Shown here: piece after piece, positions 52,601-63,846 of the stretch
Position numbering within the stretch: position 1 is the stretch's first letter
Layout: every line of letters begins with the position of its first letter
Source: Enoplosus armatus
Taxonomy: Eukaryota; Chordata; Actinopteri; Centrarchiformes; Enoplosidae
DNA: 64,000 nt
Direction: 5' to 3'
Assembly (NCBI RefSeq): GCF_043641665.1
Contig: NC_092183.1
Coordinates: forward strand, 13,474,001-13,538,000
Program-made: the position numbers and the translations under genes
The notes under the pieces: generated by a model
Told to the model about the DNA's origin: nothing
The model's database searches: none
Seen by the model: only the letters and a program-made list of their open reading frames with translations

Positions 52601-55600
52601 AGGTGAGCCTCGACAAGTTATACATGTCAGCAGCGAACCATGTGTTTGAGAAGCAGATGAAGCCTTTGCTCTTAGAGCAGAGGAAAAAGGGTCAGGTTCA
52701 TGGCTACAATAAGGAGACTTTCAAGGTGGCCAAGAGCATGATGAAGTACATCCACTGCATCCAGAGCCCGGAGTGGGCTGCTGCCACAGCCCACAAGATC
52801 ACCCAGGAACTGCCGCCAGGTCTGACCTGCAGATTAGACACTGCCACTACTCTACTTGTGTGTTCATATTTATGTACTGAATTGTTTCCTGCTCTCTACA
52901 GGCTACGAGAAGACACAGTCACTTAGGTTCTGTTTGGCTCTTGGAGATGCCTGGCTGAAAGATCCAAACCTTGAGGTCAGTATTTGTGATTTTCACCTGC
53001 AGATATTATATAATATAAACACATCTTTATCTGGTTAGTGTTATCATAAACTGGTTGGGTTTGATTTACTCTCCTCTAATCCTGAGCAGGAGGCAGCACG
53101 GGCCAGAGGGGAGACCTTTCTGTCCAAGCTGAAGCTGCAATATCAGCGCTCGGCTACTGAGAATACCTTGATAACCAGCCAGCTGAACAGCCCAGAGCAT
53201 CTGAAACTGACGGGGCTGCCAGCCAGGCTCATAGTGGCCCTGTATGAGCACAGCAGTGTGGAGAAGCACTACAGAGACACAGGAGGTCAAACCTATCCTG
53301 GTGAGCACGCTTTGACACAGCAGTCTGCTAAAGAAGCAAGTAAAGCAATGTTCCTTTATAAGACCAGCTGGATGGCTACTGGATTTCAGTGTATTATATC
53401 GTCCACTTTGCTATAAATTATTTTCTACTCATTAACACTAACATGTCCTTCTTCACAATGTATGCTAAAATTGTCTGATATGTTGCAACTGGGAGCAAGT
53501 CATCAACAATGCTGATTCCTGTTTAATCTGATAATTTGCCTCTGTGCAGATATACATGCAGTGGTTAAGGAAATAGCCACCATAAACAACGTGGATCTCC
53601 TGAAAATCCGCAACATGATGTTGGAAAAATGGATCTGCAAAACAGGCCCTGCTGTTACCAAGGTTTGTCACTACGCTTACCCTCATTTTTAGTAGCTAAT
53701 TAAAGTTTCTTTTCATGAGTCTAATGTGTAGTATTTTGACAAAACATTTTTTTCTTTGATAAAGGATATTGGTCATAATGAATGTGTCAGCAACATCGAG
53801 GAGGACCCAGACTTAATGAGGTAGAGACATCACTGACGTCACTTTTTCCAGCATTTTGCAGTAGTCCAAATTTCAGTTGCCTGTCTGTTATGAATGCAAT
53901 TTGCGTTTTACGTTACATTAGTTTTGATAGTCACTATTATTTGACATCCACACTGATTGGGTCAAGAGTGTCGGCTTCTCTGTTTATTGCGTTTATTTGA
54001 CGCTCTCAGGCTGGTGTACATGCTGCAGTCTTGCCCCATGAATGATGCTGTCCGTCTTCTAAACCCTATCCTATCAGCCGAAACCTGGGTGAGTAATGAA
54101 TAGCAGTGAGCCCAAATTGGACAAAGTGTCCAGAGAAAGTTGCTGATGTCTGTTTCTGGATTTCCTCTTGTAGCCGCTCAGCACTTCTGGGCCTCGTCTC
54201 ACCTTCTGCCATCGGACTCGAGCGCTGCTTTGTCTTGTCCGCCTCACTGATGCGGCCACTCTGGAGGCTCAGTTCCAGATCCCCAGGACCAAAATTCAGT
54301 AAGAAATCTGTTTGATAATATTGATGGAATAATTAATTTCAAGTCGTGTGTAAGATGTATTAATGCTTGTGTATTTTATATTCCCATGCAGATATTACCT
54401 GAAGTGCTACATCTTTGTCTCTCAACTGGAGGCATTAAACATCCCTTACACGGTGCAGTCTTTCCTCAGTAGTCCCAAAGAGGGCTTGGTTAAAGGGCTG
54501 TGGAAGAACCACAGTCATGAGCCACAGGTACTTTCTAACTGAGAACATTAAAACTGTTCCAGCTAGTTACTCCATTTTAACTTCACTATGTTAGAAATGT
54601 TACACTCAAACTGCACGCAGATAAACTGAAGCACCCTTTGTCCTTTCAGGCGGTGAGGTTGGTGGCAGACCTGTGCTTGGAGTATCAGGTGTATGACCCT
54701 CAGCTGTGGAACAGTCTGCTTCAGAAGCTGCTGGGTTTCAACTTGGTGAGGGGACGTGGACCAGAAAAATGGTTTTATTCACACAATTGAGCTCAAAGTC
54801 AAATTCTATTAAAAGAAAATTGAACGCAGTATCTCACTCATACATGATGTCTGTCTTTTTAGTTTTTCTCCAGTATTTGTAAAATTGTTGAGGGGGATGT
54901 ACTGGCTCAACATCCTTAAATGCATTAAATACAGGCAGCTCAGTCGTGTTTTCTACCTGTATGTTTCTCCCCCTCAGATCAGCCACCTCCAGAGGGTGCT
55001 AGAGGCAGTAGTGGCTGTGCCTGCTCTGTGGGAGGTAATGTTATAGTGGCTTTTATTTAAAGAAATGCAAAAAGCTAATCATTTTGTCAATACCTCTGCT
55101 ACTTGAAAACATATTACATTTTAATAAGTAAAATGTATAAGTATATCTCATAAATGTCGTCATTGTTATAAAATATCACAAGAAAAACATTTCGCGTACA
55201 ACCTGCACCAGAGCCAGGACTCAGTCAGCCAGTTTCTTTCATTTAACAGTCACAGTAGAGATATAGACAGGAAATGTGGTTTTGCAGCCAGAATCAAACC
55301 AGGGACATTGCAGCTAAATGGTATGTGACTTAATCACAAAAATTAAAGCACCTCCAACCATCACTGCTACAATATGACTCAGAATACAATATGACTAGTG
55401 ATAATAGAGAAAAAGTTGCAACATACATTTTCTTTTCTTTCTTTTTTTTACTTTATTTTCACAGATTTCTAGTTTCTCCAGGACTTGGAGGAGTATGATA
55501 CTGGCACCGTTTGTCTCAGGTACTAGTGAATTCACTTCCATTAATTAAAAGGATTTATGTGTGACAGCTAGTAATAAATGCACTGAATTATTACCTGTTT

Positions 55601-56637
55601 TATGAAATTTCTTAATTTAAGTATACATGTTTGCACTGTTCCGTGTGCCTCTTGAGTGGTCCTGACTGTCATATCTGTTTCCTTGGTGACAGCTTCTGTT
55701 CCTCTGAGTCCTGATCAACAGGCAACCCTCTACAGGACCTTTGTTCTCCTCCTAAAGTACGCTTTACAATTACCATTTACCACCAACTGTTCTGCATGCA
55801 CTGCTGGTACAACATGTATTGGTAAATTTAACTTGTCTCTTCAGTTGTTGTGAGTATACAACTGAAAGCTACAAAATATGGTTTCAAACCGTCCTGGCAG
55901 TCCAACAGTGTTAAGAAACTTTATGTCTAAAGTCATCGCAAGGGTCATCAAAAATAGTCCATTTGTTTTCATTTTGGCACCTCATTCACAAAAAGGGGAT
56001 TGGTATTTCCAAACCATATATTTCAATGGCACTTTAATCTGTTTCATGAACCCAGGTTTGAGTTACTGAATGTTTGGATTTATTTATGAAAGAAGGCAGC
56101 GATGACCTGAATAATAAGTCATATTCTCTTCATGTTTATTCCAACTGTCCTGCCACTCATCTTTATTCCTAAGGTGCCCTTTCCTGTTGAATCTGGACCT
56201 GATAGGAATTGCCAATCGCTTTGCACAGTTCAATCTGCCAGCCTTTGCCCTGGGAACTCTCCTTCTGATCCCCTGTGCCAATAAGAAGGCTCAGCAGATC
56301 CAGGTGAGTACGTCCGTGTCAATGCAACATGAAGGAACCGTTTGGAAGATCTGTATCTTTTAGGTCCTAATTACAGTCACATTGTCATGACTATCACTGT
56401 GTTTCTGCTGTTTCCAGGGCTTTTTGTCTGTCTGTAACCCAGTTGCGGTTCTCGAGCAGGTGGAAGAGCTTATGAACACCGGGGAATTGGCTGGAATTCC
56501 CTCACAGGTTAGATGTGACTTTACATTCGAGTTAACACAGCACCTACACTTAAGTTGACACTTCAATTTCACTCAGCGCTTACACTTCAAGTGAAAGCAG
56601 AAGTGCTCAGCACTTTCATTTAAACTGCTATTACAGC

Positions 56638-56720
<83 letters not shown>

Positions 56721-58650
56721 GGCCCCAGCATCAGTGAAGCTGTTAAACAGGAAACTATATCCTGTGAGATACGTCTGTTGGTGTGAGGATGTTAAATGTG
56801 TAAAGTAAACAGTAAAATGTTTGCAGTCTTAACATAAGCACAATGTCTGGTGCACTGAAACATTTGCATTGTTGCAACATTTACAGACAATTACTTTTGT
56901 TTTGATTATATTGTATATTATTATATTACATGACATTACATTATTACCTCCATGATTCCTCAGATCAGGGAGACTGTATTAACTTACATTGGTGAAAATG
57001 GAGAGCACCAGAAACTGTTTAAGACCAAGCACTTCAAGCATCTGAAGCAGCTCATTGTGTCAAGTGGCCAACCTAGCCAGGTGAAAGACTTGGCCGACTA
57101 CCTGATCAGCCAGAACTGGTAAGTTGGGTTGAGGTTTTATTTTATTTATTTATTTATTGTTATAAATAGTGAGTCAAAACAACAATATGCTGACAAATGA
57201 TACAGGGATCTGTGTGGCTGTAGTAGTGGGATGGACACTGGTGTAAGTGGTGGATACATCCAATATGTCTTATCATTCTCATCTTACTCGTTCTTACTGC
57301 TTGAGAAGCCAAATCCAGCAGTCAGAGATAAGGCAGCCATGTGTCCTCCACTGTTGAGATAACTTCAAAAAGGACTCTAGGAGATCTTGTAAAGCTGAAA
57401 AAGTGAATATTGAGACAGTTGTCAGTACCTCATAACCATGTATACAGGGATATAAAGAACAGGTGTCTGTATGTTCCATGTAATATGTATATAAATATGA
57501 CCAGAACAGGATGACACTAATAAACCAGCTACTGTTGTCCACAAGCATACATATAGTAGTTATGTACACACAACACATGACAATAAAAAACAGGATTTTG
57601 TTTTCTCTCTACATAATTTTGATATCATGTTAAAGATATCTGCATTTTTTCTGCAATAGCCAGTGTATTCGTCCGTTCAATGGGGAGTGAGGATTTTGAT
57701 TTATCTAACATTCAAAGGCACAATCTGTGAGGTGCACGGCTCCCTCCTCGGCCACATCAGAGTCTGTGTGGTCTACATTACTTTTACTGAAGTTGCATGT
57801 GGTTTAGTGTGCACAGTCTGGAATGTGGACCATGAAGTACAGTTAAGGTGGTAAAAGTTCCTCTACACAGTTTGTAGATGTGGTCTTAAAGACTTTTGCC
57901 CAAACACAATATATTAAACAGAATTTATCCCCTGACACAGCCTGGCTGTCTTTGATATTGACATGTTGTATTTTGTGAGTTCTAACTGACCAGTACTGCT
58001 GTTTTAAACTTGTTTGTCCACAACTAGATTTAATTATATAATACAGGGCTTGAAATTCAGTATTCTTTTTCTTGAAGTTAATATTTGTCAGCTCCTCCAG
58101 GTTAGAGTAATTGCTGACCGCCTCCCGGTGTCTAAGGACCTTTCATCGTTAAAGAGCAAAACAAAACTTCCACAAAAACCCACCGTATGCGTTTGACCTT
58201 TTCAAATGTAAAATTTGAGTTCTTCACGTCAGATTTCTTTTAATCTGCTCTTCAGTCAGGACGATGCTGACTCGCTCGCTCGTGAGTACATGAAGCACAG
58301 AGAGCATCAAAGAGGGAAAGCGCTGACAAACGGCTCACCTTCACCGAGCTGCTTGAAGGTAACTGAAGCTGATATCCTGGACCCAGTTTAGTCTGGGATA
58401 TAGTGCAGGAAATACACCACAAAGAGATTAATATAATTCTGATTTTAAATAGTCTTATGACATTAGAATATTATTTAAATGATATTCCTAAATTATTGTA
58501 GTCATCTTGTTTGTTCAGATTGTGTACCTTTTCTATTCCACCATTATCACTTTGATTATTGATCTGTTATAGAAACATAACAGACTTGTAATTCTACTTT
58601 AATTTGTTTTTCAGGAGTTTCTCAACATGCAAAATGGAGTTTCAGGATGA
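40095..58650 (+). CDS. kntc1: KNTC1 (ROD, kinetochore-associated protein 1), 61 coding exons, complete
   Basis: ROD is the large subunit of the ROD-ZWILCH-ZW10 (RZZ) complex, which forms the fibrous corona on unattached kinetochores and recruits Spindly/dynein and MAD1-MAD2. Start chosen at ATG 40095 (MAMWSDVELLTNEDT; human starts at the second of these Met positions). All 61 exons are GT-AG, all phases chain, and the total is 6,648 nt including the stop (2,215 aa), essentially the human length (about 2,209). Layout: N-terminal beta-propeller, then a long alpha-solenoid of the type shared with NAG/Sec39 tethering proteins. Stop TGA at 58648-58650, AATAAA at 58761-58766. No frameshift or premature stop was seen, so the gene looks functional. 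Exon coordinates are given in the four block entries that follow. Confidence 0.97.
43629..43650. repeat. (CTGT)n microsatellite
   Basis: About five tandem CTGT units within 10 bp of the donor of KNTC1 exon 43545-43620, in the intron. Confidence 0.9.
43881..48967 (+). CDS. kntc1: KNTC1 exons 16-33: proximal alpha-solenoid
   Basis: Exons 43881-44006, 44157-44323, 44437-44548, 44698-44841, 44928-44984, 45272-45343, 45492-45611, 45955-46098, 46187-46282, 46448-46551, 46644-46746, 46835-46969, 47060-47179, 47614-47686, 47866-47933, 48018-48319, 48447-48619, 48867-48967 (residues 426-1164). Helical pairs throughout; family-specific patches include LCPWFRTVFVPFVRRALP, NLRKLLDLHRKYNCR and ESYRLMEIRKLLRGYGIR. 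The low-complexity stretch around residues 1000-1040 (SKGKATTTPVVANDPDGKTK) is probably a flexible loop. Confidence 0.93.
49345..53662 (+). CDS. kntc1: KNTC1 exons 34-48: middle solenoid
   Basis: Exons 49345-49489, 49607-49663, 49754-49917, 50084-50188, 50276-50404, 50840-50956, 51058-51167, 51330-51546, 51797-51886, 51983-52148, 52445-52503, 52603-52819, 52902-52975, 53090-53300, 53550-53662 (residues 1165-1822). Contains VFNWRVVDCDLAIGLCTLL, ELSEETFPTLLLISKLMK and LPARLIVALYEHSSVE, recognisable ROD segments. Several introns are read through by open frames; these are intron sequence, not extra coding. Confidence 0.92.
53765..58650 (+). CDS. kntc1: KNTC1 exons 49-61: C-terminal solenoid
   Basis: Exons 53765-53820, 54010-54088, 54174-54298, 54392-54527, 54650-54745, 54978-55034, 55465-55519, 55693-55756, 56174-56303, 56418-56507, 56964-57118, 58256-58358, 58615-58650 (residues 1823-2215). 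The highly conserved stretch SSPKEGLVKGLWKNHSHE (exon 54392-54527) and LLQKLLGFNL identify it. The extreme C-terminus is short and divergent, as expected. A (TG)n microsatellite and a 1.1-kb intron (57119-58255) separate the last exons. Confidence 0.92.
55235..55340. repeat. tRNA-like SINE fragment in KNTC1 intron
   Basis: TTTAACAGTCACAGTAGAG, GACAGGAAATG, then GCAGCCAGAATCAAACCAGG and GACATTGCAGCTAAATGGTA. The second part resembles the tRNA-like end of a common fish SINE, degraded. Probably the same family as 33930-34015. Confidence 0.5.
56639..56719. repeat. (TG)n microsatellite, about 40 units
   Basis: An uninterrupted 81-bp TG tract in the KNTC1 intron between exons 56418-56507 and 56964-57118. 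Likely polymorphic. Confidence 0.98.
57119..58255. other. KNTC1 penultimate large intron
   Basis: Starts with a TTTA-rich tract (about 57136-57158). Short ORFs on both strands resemble no known protein. No splice-supported exon was found. Confidence 0.5.
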
Positions 58651-58760
58651 ACTGACACTATTTCTGCACCTGTATTTATGTATTCTTAGTTGGTCTGTCT
58701 TGGGCTGAGATGCAACATTTGCACTTGATACCTATCTTTCAACTGTTCATGTAATATTTG

Positions 58761-58766
58761 AATAAA
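58761..58766 (+). terminator. kntc1: KNTC1 polyadenylation signal
   Basis: Canonical AATAAA 111 bp after the stop, followed by a T-rich stretch (CCTTTTCTTTATTGATTGTG). Confidence 0.75.
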
Positions 58767-58799
58767 TCCTTTTCTTTATTGATTGTGTAGAGATATATT

Positions 58800-58812
58800 T
58801 GGGGGGGGGGGG
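58800..58812. repeat. Poly-G run
   Basis: About 13 consecutive G residues, just downstream of the KNTC1 poly(A) region. Could be a sequencing-sensitive homopolymer. Confidence 0.85.
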
Positions 58813-59271
58813 ACGTAGAATCTTTAGAATCTACTTACAATCAGCAGGTGATTAATCTATTTTATTACCTCCTGGCTTATGATCATGTCTATATTGTTAT
58901 AATTGCACTAACATGCAGTAGAAGCAACTGTTTTATGAATGGATGGGATGACAAATATTGCATGTCAGAGGTGTGTGGGTGTGTGTAGACACATATTTGA
59001 AACACCTGGGGTGGAGCCCTAAAGAGAGGAAGTGATCCACGCACTATGTTTTTGGAATTAATTAATTAATTAGCCAATGGTATCCTGCAAACAGGAGAAA
59101 GAAATGAAACAGGGCAACTTTGTTAGTTTAGCCTCGCTCAGCAAAATGAGGAAAGTGACGAACCCGCCGTCAAAGCCATAAAGTGACTTTCCCGACGTAA
59201 AGTCGTCCCAGAGCAAAGTCAAATGCCACACTGCCCCCTGCTGGCTACACAGTGTACACACTGCGGAAACA
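58813..59271. other. Intergenic DNA between KNTC1 and the retroelement
   Basis: No gene was supported. It holds a TTAA-rich stretch (59054-59071) and a CTGCCCCCTGCTGG motif (about 59231-59244), which occurs often in fish repeats and resembles part of a CTCF site. The 59070-59294 open frame is probably a repeat remnant. Confidence 0.45.
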
Positions 59272-59652
59272 TTACATTGATACAAATAAAACACAATATA
59301 TTAACACAGCTGTCTTCCCACCCTTGTTCCTAGTAGAGTATGCCTGCGCATATCTTGTGAAATGGTCAGTCACCACTAGGATATACTCATACCCTCTTCG
59401 ACTGGTCTCTAGGTGTAGGAAGTCGATACACACGATCTCAAGGGGATAACTAGATGTGACACTGCTCATGGGAGCTCGAACATGTGTTACCGGCTTCTCT
59501 GATTTGATGCAAGGGCATTTCCCGGACACATATTCATCTATTTCCTTCGCCATGTAGGGCCAGTAGAACCTCTCTCTAGCGAGGTGTAGCACCCTCTCTG
59601 TCTCCCAACATGTCCCATCTCGTTGTGAAGATGTCTCAGGGCTGGAGTCCAA
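59272..59652 (-). pseudogene. Retroelement integrase fragment, truncated
   Basis: FYWPYMAKEIDEYVSGKCPC supplies the two Cys of the HHCC finger. VCIDFLHL and ILVVTDHFTRYAQAY carry the first two Asp of the D-D-E core. Similarity ends just after RNKGGKTAV (about 59,300), so the catalytic Glu and everything beyond are missing. Confidence 0.85.
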
Positions 59653-60557
59653 TACTTTGTAGGAAGGACTAGCTGCTTCCTCTCACTCGTTCGCCTGTAG
59701 AGGAGTCCACCCTCCAAATGTAGCTTGCCCCACTCGTGCAATATCTTCTGGGTAACACCACTAAGTGTCTTCTGTATCTCATCTGTCAGCATTGTATTTG
59801 ACTCTTTCAACTTTATCACCTCACTGATAGCTTGGTCCTCTTGCTGTGCCTGCACAAGCTCATCATGACTGATAGTGGGTAAGCTTGTGCAAGACTGCGG
59901 GTGGGCGTTTTGGGAGGAAATCTGCAGAGCGGCAATCCAAGCAACATCTTTCCGTTTGGCTGCTCCACATCCATCCCAAGTAGCACGTACCACATCTTGT
60001 GATAGCTCCTCCGTACATGCTTCCATGTATCTGTCTATGTCCAATGGAATCCTAGACAGAGTGCCTGCGTCAATGTTCAACTTTCCAGGTCTGTATGTAA
60101 TGTCGAACTGGAATTCTGACAGTTCCCCGACCCATCTGTGCCCCGCTGCATTAAGTTTTGCCGTACTCATGACATAAATCAGCAGGTTGTTGTCAGTGAA
60201 GATGGTAAAGTGTGGGGCATAGTAATGGTAATCCCTAAACTTTTCACACACAGCCCATTTTAACGCGAGAAATTCCAGTTTTCCACTGTGCAGATGATAG
60301 TTCTTTTCAGCTAACGTCAACATCCTCGAGCCGTACTCAATGACCCTCAACTTGCCATCTTGGTGTTGATAAAGCACTGCCCCGAGACCTTGGTCTGAAG
60401 CGTCTGTGTGCAGCGTCAGAAGCAGGTTAAAGTCAGGATATGCCAAAACTGGTGGATTAGTGGAGGTTGACAAGATTCTCAAGTGATTTCTGCTGTTCGC
60501 TTGTCCAGTCCACTGGTGTCCTGGAAGGCAGCTGTGGGCCCCTGCTCTTTCCTGCAC
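59538..60557 (-). pseudogene. Retroelement RNase H and integrase zinc-binding start
   Basis: The RNase H acidic residues are visible in LHTDASDQGLGAVLYQH, SGKLEFLALKWAV and FTDNNLLIYVM. The usual ADALSR ending appears as DAGTLSR. Near the end LHNEMGHVGRQRG carries the two His of the integrase HHCC finger, after which the frame is lost (about 59,600). Confidence 0.85.
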
Positions 60558-61734
60558 ATATCTGGACTACTGGCATGCCTGGTTTAGTTTGGAGTAACTC
60601 ATAGATGGGTTTGGCTATCCTCGAGAAATCCTGGATGTAGGAGCAATAATAGCCAAGGAAGCCAGTGAGTCTCCTGACATCACCAACTGTTTGTGGTTTT
60701 TTCCTGGTAAGGGAGTGTACAGCTTGCAGGTCCTTTGGGTCAATTTTTACTCCTTCAGCGGAGACAAGGCGTCCCACGTATCTGACTTCTCGCCGGAAGA
60801 GTTCACATTTCTCTGGTCTCAGCTTGACCCCATGGTGCTGGAGGGCCTTGAGGACATTGTGGACTCCTTCCAGGTGTTCCTCGAATGTCCCTGTAAAGCA
60901 GAGAACATTGTCCAGATAAGGGATACAATATTCATCCCTGAGGGAGCCAAGCATCTCCTCCATACTCCGCTGGAATGCTGTGGGGGCGTTGGAAAGGCCA
61001 AATGGGATTCTAACCCACTTGTAGAGTCCCCACGGAGTTATGAAAGCAGTGACATGTCTTGAACCCTCTGCAATGAAGTCCTGATGGTAAGCCTTGCCCT
61101 GGTCCAAGATGCTGAACCAGGAGTGTCCACCAAGGGTGTCCATAAGGTCCTGTATCCTCGGTAGGGGGTGTCGCTCTGGGATAGTGTTCTGGTTCAAGAG
61201 GTGATAATCAACACACAAACGAAGTGTTCCATCTTTCTTTCGAACGCATACCACTGAGGCAGCATATGGCGATTTGGACTTCACTATCCAGCCTTTTATC
61301 AGAAGTTCTTGAATGTACTCCTTTACTTCTTTGAACAATGGTCTTGGCACTGATGAATATGTTCTCTGTACCGGCGCATTGTCTTTAAGGCTGATCGATA
61401 TCTGCAAACTTGGGATACATCCAATGTCGTCGCTGTCTTGAGCAAAAGCTGCTTATTCCTCAGGTAGCATTCTCTTCACTTTCTCTTGTTGCACCTCATC
61501 TAAGTGGCTGGTATCGACAGGAGGCTGCCGCAGTGTCCCCTTAGTGTCATTGGGAGGGGGAGCAACACTATTGACCCTAACACTGATTCTATGTTTGTCA
61601 ATTGCGTCTGACTCTACCACTTCGATGGGATGGATACTGCCGAGGGTGGTTTTCCTTGGTATAATAATATTGTGTTTTGTATTATTTCCCACAGGCACAG
61701 CTACATACGGTTTCCCCTGGTTCTGGATTTCCAA
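60457..61734 (-). pseudogene. Retroelement reverse transcriptase with in-frame stop
   Basis: Fingers-palm motifs are present: [53 protein letters not shown]. The catalytic box reads YLDN instead of YxDD, so the second catalytic Asp is Asn. The motif before YHQ is also altered ([10 protein letters not shown]). A stop at 61453-61455 cuts the upstream part (61456-61734) from the RT body. The frame changes near 60,470 before RNase H. Confidence 0.88.
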
Positions 61735-61999
61735 CAGGCCCTCTCCTACATCCAGTTGTGCTAGTCTTGAGTTGTCCCCCTCTGGTTCAAACAGTACTCG
61801 AGGATCAGACCATGTTCGGTGAGACTTTGCATTTCAACCAAGCTACTTGGCCTGCTGGGATGACCATGTCTTGTCTGCCAATCCATAAATGTCCTTGTTG
61901 CACTTTGGGCTTAGCAGTTTGAATGAGACTCACCAGAGCCTTTGCTTTTTCAGCAGGTATTGAAATTGCTCCACAGAGGAGGGTGATGAGGAGTAGGAT

Positions 62000-62314
62000 T
62001 CATTTCTCTGGTTGCCCCTGTATCACTTCCTCAAGCACATTAAACCCTAGCAGTGGGCGCTCAAGGGCGAGGCTGCTCACAAGGAAAGGCACACTAATAG
62101 ACAAGCTGGGGTCCTCGTTTCCAGGTAAGTTTACAGTGATAGCTACCCAACCGTCAAATGGGAGGGGGTCTCCGTTTACAGCATATACTGCAAGCTCTTC
62201 CTCATCTTCAATGATTTCAGCAAGTGGTCTGATATCAGTATCAGGTAGGTACTTGTCCTTCCACTCCCTGTCTATCATACTGACTTGAGCTCCCGTATCA
62301 AGCAGAGCACTCAC
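62000..62314 (-). pseudogene. Retroelement aspartic protease fragment
   Basis: Contains LLDTGAQVSMID, the retropepsin active-site D-T-G, and a downstream hydrophobic LLGFNVLEEV like the second-strand signature. It is in a frame different from the flanking gag and RT fragments. Confidence 0.75.
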
Positions 62315-62435
62315 AGCTAGACCGTTTAAATAACACTGGCTGAGTGCTTTTTTCCTACCAGCCTCGCGACCTGTTCATTTTTTGTCACTGGTAGGTCTGT
62401 TTTGATGCCATTTGATAAGGTGGTGCTGGTGTCCT

Positions 62436-63164
62436 CTAAGCTAGGATTTTTCCTGTTGGTGTTGTCAGGTGGGGACAGTGATTGAGGCCCCTGTTTCCCT
62501 GATGCGCTGGTTTCTTGAGGCAGCCAACCACTCTGTGGCCTTCTTCACCGCAGTAGAAGCAATGGTGGCAGTTCGGAATATTTTTTTCAATAAAACTTGG
62601 ACAGCCATAGAGCCTGTCTTTTCTGGATGGCACTCTTCCTGTGTAACCCTGAAACACATGTTCCTGCTGTCGCGTCTGTACTGGTTTAGTCATCAATTCA
62701 ATCATGCAGGAAAGCTTCTCTACTTTCTCTGTGAGCTGTTGAATTATGTCTGGTGTGGGCTTCTGCTCAGACTTATCTTTCCTGGTACCTGAGCCATGTG
62801 TGGCGTTAACCTCGAGCTCAGCGTTGTGCACATTTGTCTTTGACGTGGGGCCTGGCCTAACCTACGTTGTCTCTCGTTCTCGTCACATGTCACCTTCATC
62901 ACATGCTATCTCATCCGATACTTTGCAGTCTGAGAGTAGTGGTTTGAGTTCTCGACGGCTGTCGTCATGTTTGTGTCCTAGGCCTTGGTAAACAGTGTGA
63001 AGGAAGACATCTTGAACTGTGTCTGCATTGTACTTCACATCTGTATCAGCATGTTTCGAGTTGAGCAGGATCTTTTGTTTTAGTCCTATCACTCTGTACA
63101 GGAACTGTTGTGGAGTCTCTCTGTCATTTTGTTTGGTGCACATTAGCTCTTGGAAGAGTTCCAT
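62436..63164 (-). pseudogene. Retroelement gag capsid-like region and CCHC zinc knuckle
   Basis: Two open stretches (62883-63164 and 62436-62831) share one frame but are separated by a stop, and both are in a different frame from the N-terminal gag fragment. The first contains a capsid-like helix pattern (ETPQQFLYRVIGLKQKI). The second carries CFYCGEEGHRVVGC, a C-x2-C-x4-H-x4-C knuckle for RNA binding. Confidence 0.75.
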
Positions 63165-63234
63165 GCTACTTTGTCCCCTAAGTGGGACTGGAGAAAACCC
63201 CTGAGCTCCCCTACTGTTAAGTCATCTTTATTCA

Positions 63235-63846
63235 TCAGCATGTCTTTATAATCACCTTCATTACACTTCTGATTATTTCTGCTTCACTGAACTGTTCTTT
63301 TAAACCTTCATCAATTTGTCTGCAGACATTGTTGTAGCTGATGTCTGACCCCTGGTCACCAATCTGACCCCCCTGGATCTTAAATTCTCTGCGGTGGAGG
63401 TATGAAAGATCCTTTAGTGAGACTATCTTTTCTGTAACTGTGTTAACTGTGCTCCCTGTGATGTCTTCATAAATAGGTTGGGGGTCATGAAATGTGCGTT
63501 GTGACTCTTCAATATCGCCTGCACCAATGTGCGGGGTGTTAGCACGACCCTGTATCACAAAACCAACATTATCTTTCAACACTAGCAACTCAACCATCCC
63601 CATATCTTCCGACTCAAGTAAAGGCTTACTGTACATGAAAGCTTGGATATACTCAAAGCACCCTTCCCCGTCTCCCACTTCCAGTGTCGACCAGTCCCTG
63701 TCTGGCACTGGACCCACGCTCTTGGCAATCTGGAAGAGTTCATCAGATGAAAGAGAGAGAAGGCTCTTCCCGATGGTCCACACCAGGCTTTTCCTTTCGC
63801 CATCCGACATGACTACTTCTTCCCTATCCCTCACATATGGCCACAC
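63235..63846 (-). pseudogene. Retroelement gag, N-terminal fragment
   Basis: A 203-residue open frame whose first Met is at 63846, with a second plausible start a few residues in (VVMSDGERKS). It ends in a stop at 63235. The sequence is acidic/helical, with no recognisable enzyme motif. Assigned to gag by position ahead of the capsid-like and zinc-knuckle fragments. Confidence 0.65.

Noticed and set aside
57294..57578. 94-aa minus-strand ORF in the KNTC1 intron
   Set aside because: No recognised motif, no splice support; possibly an old repeat but not assignable.
62436..63846. Domesticated gag gene (ARC/PNMA-like)
   Set aside because: Frame changes and stops break it up, and it lies in order with protease, RT and integrase fragments of the same decayed element.
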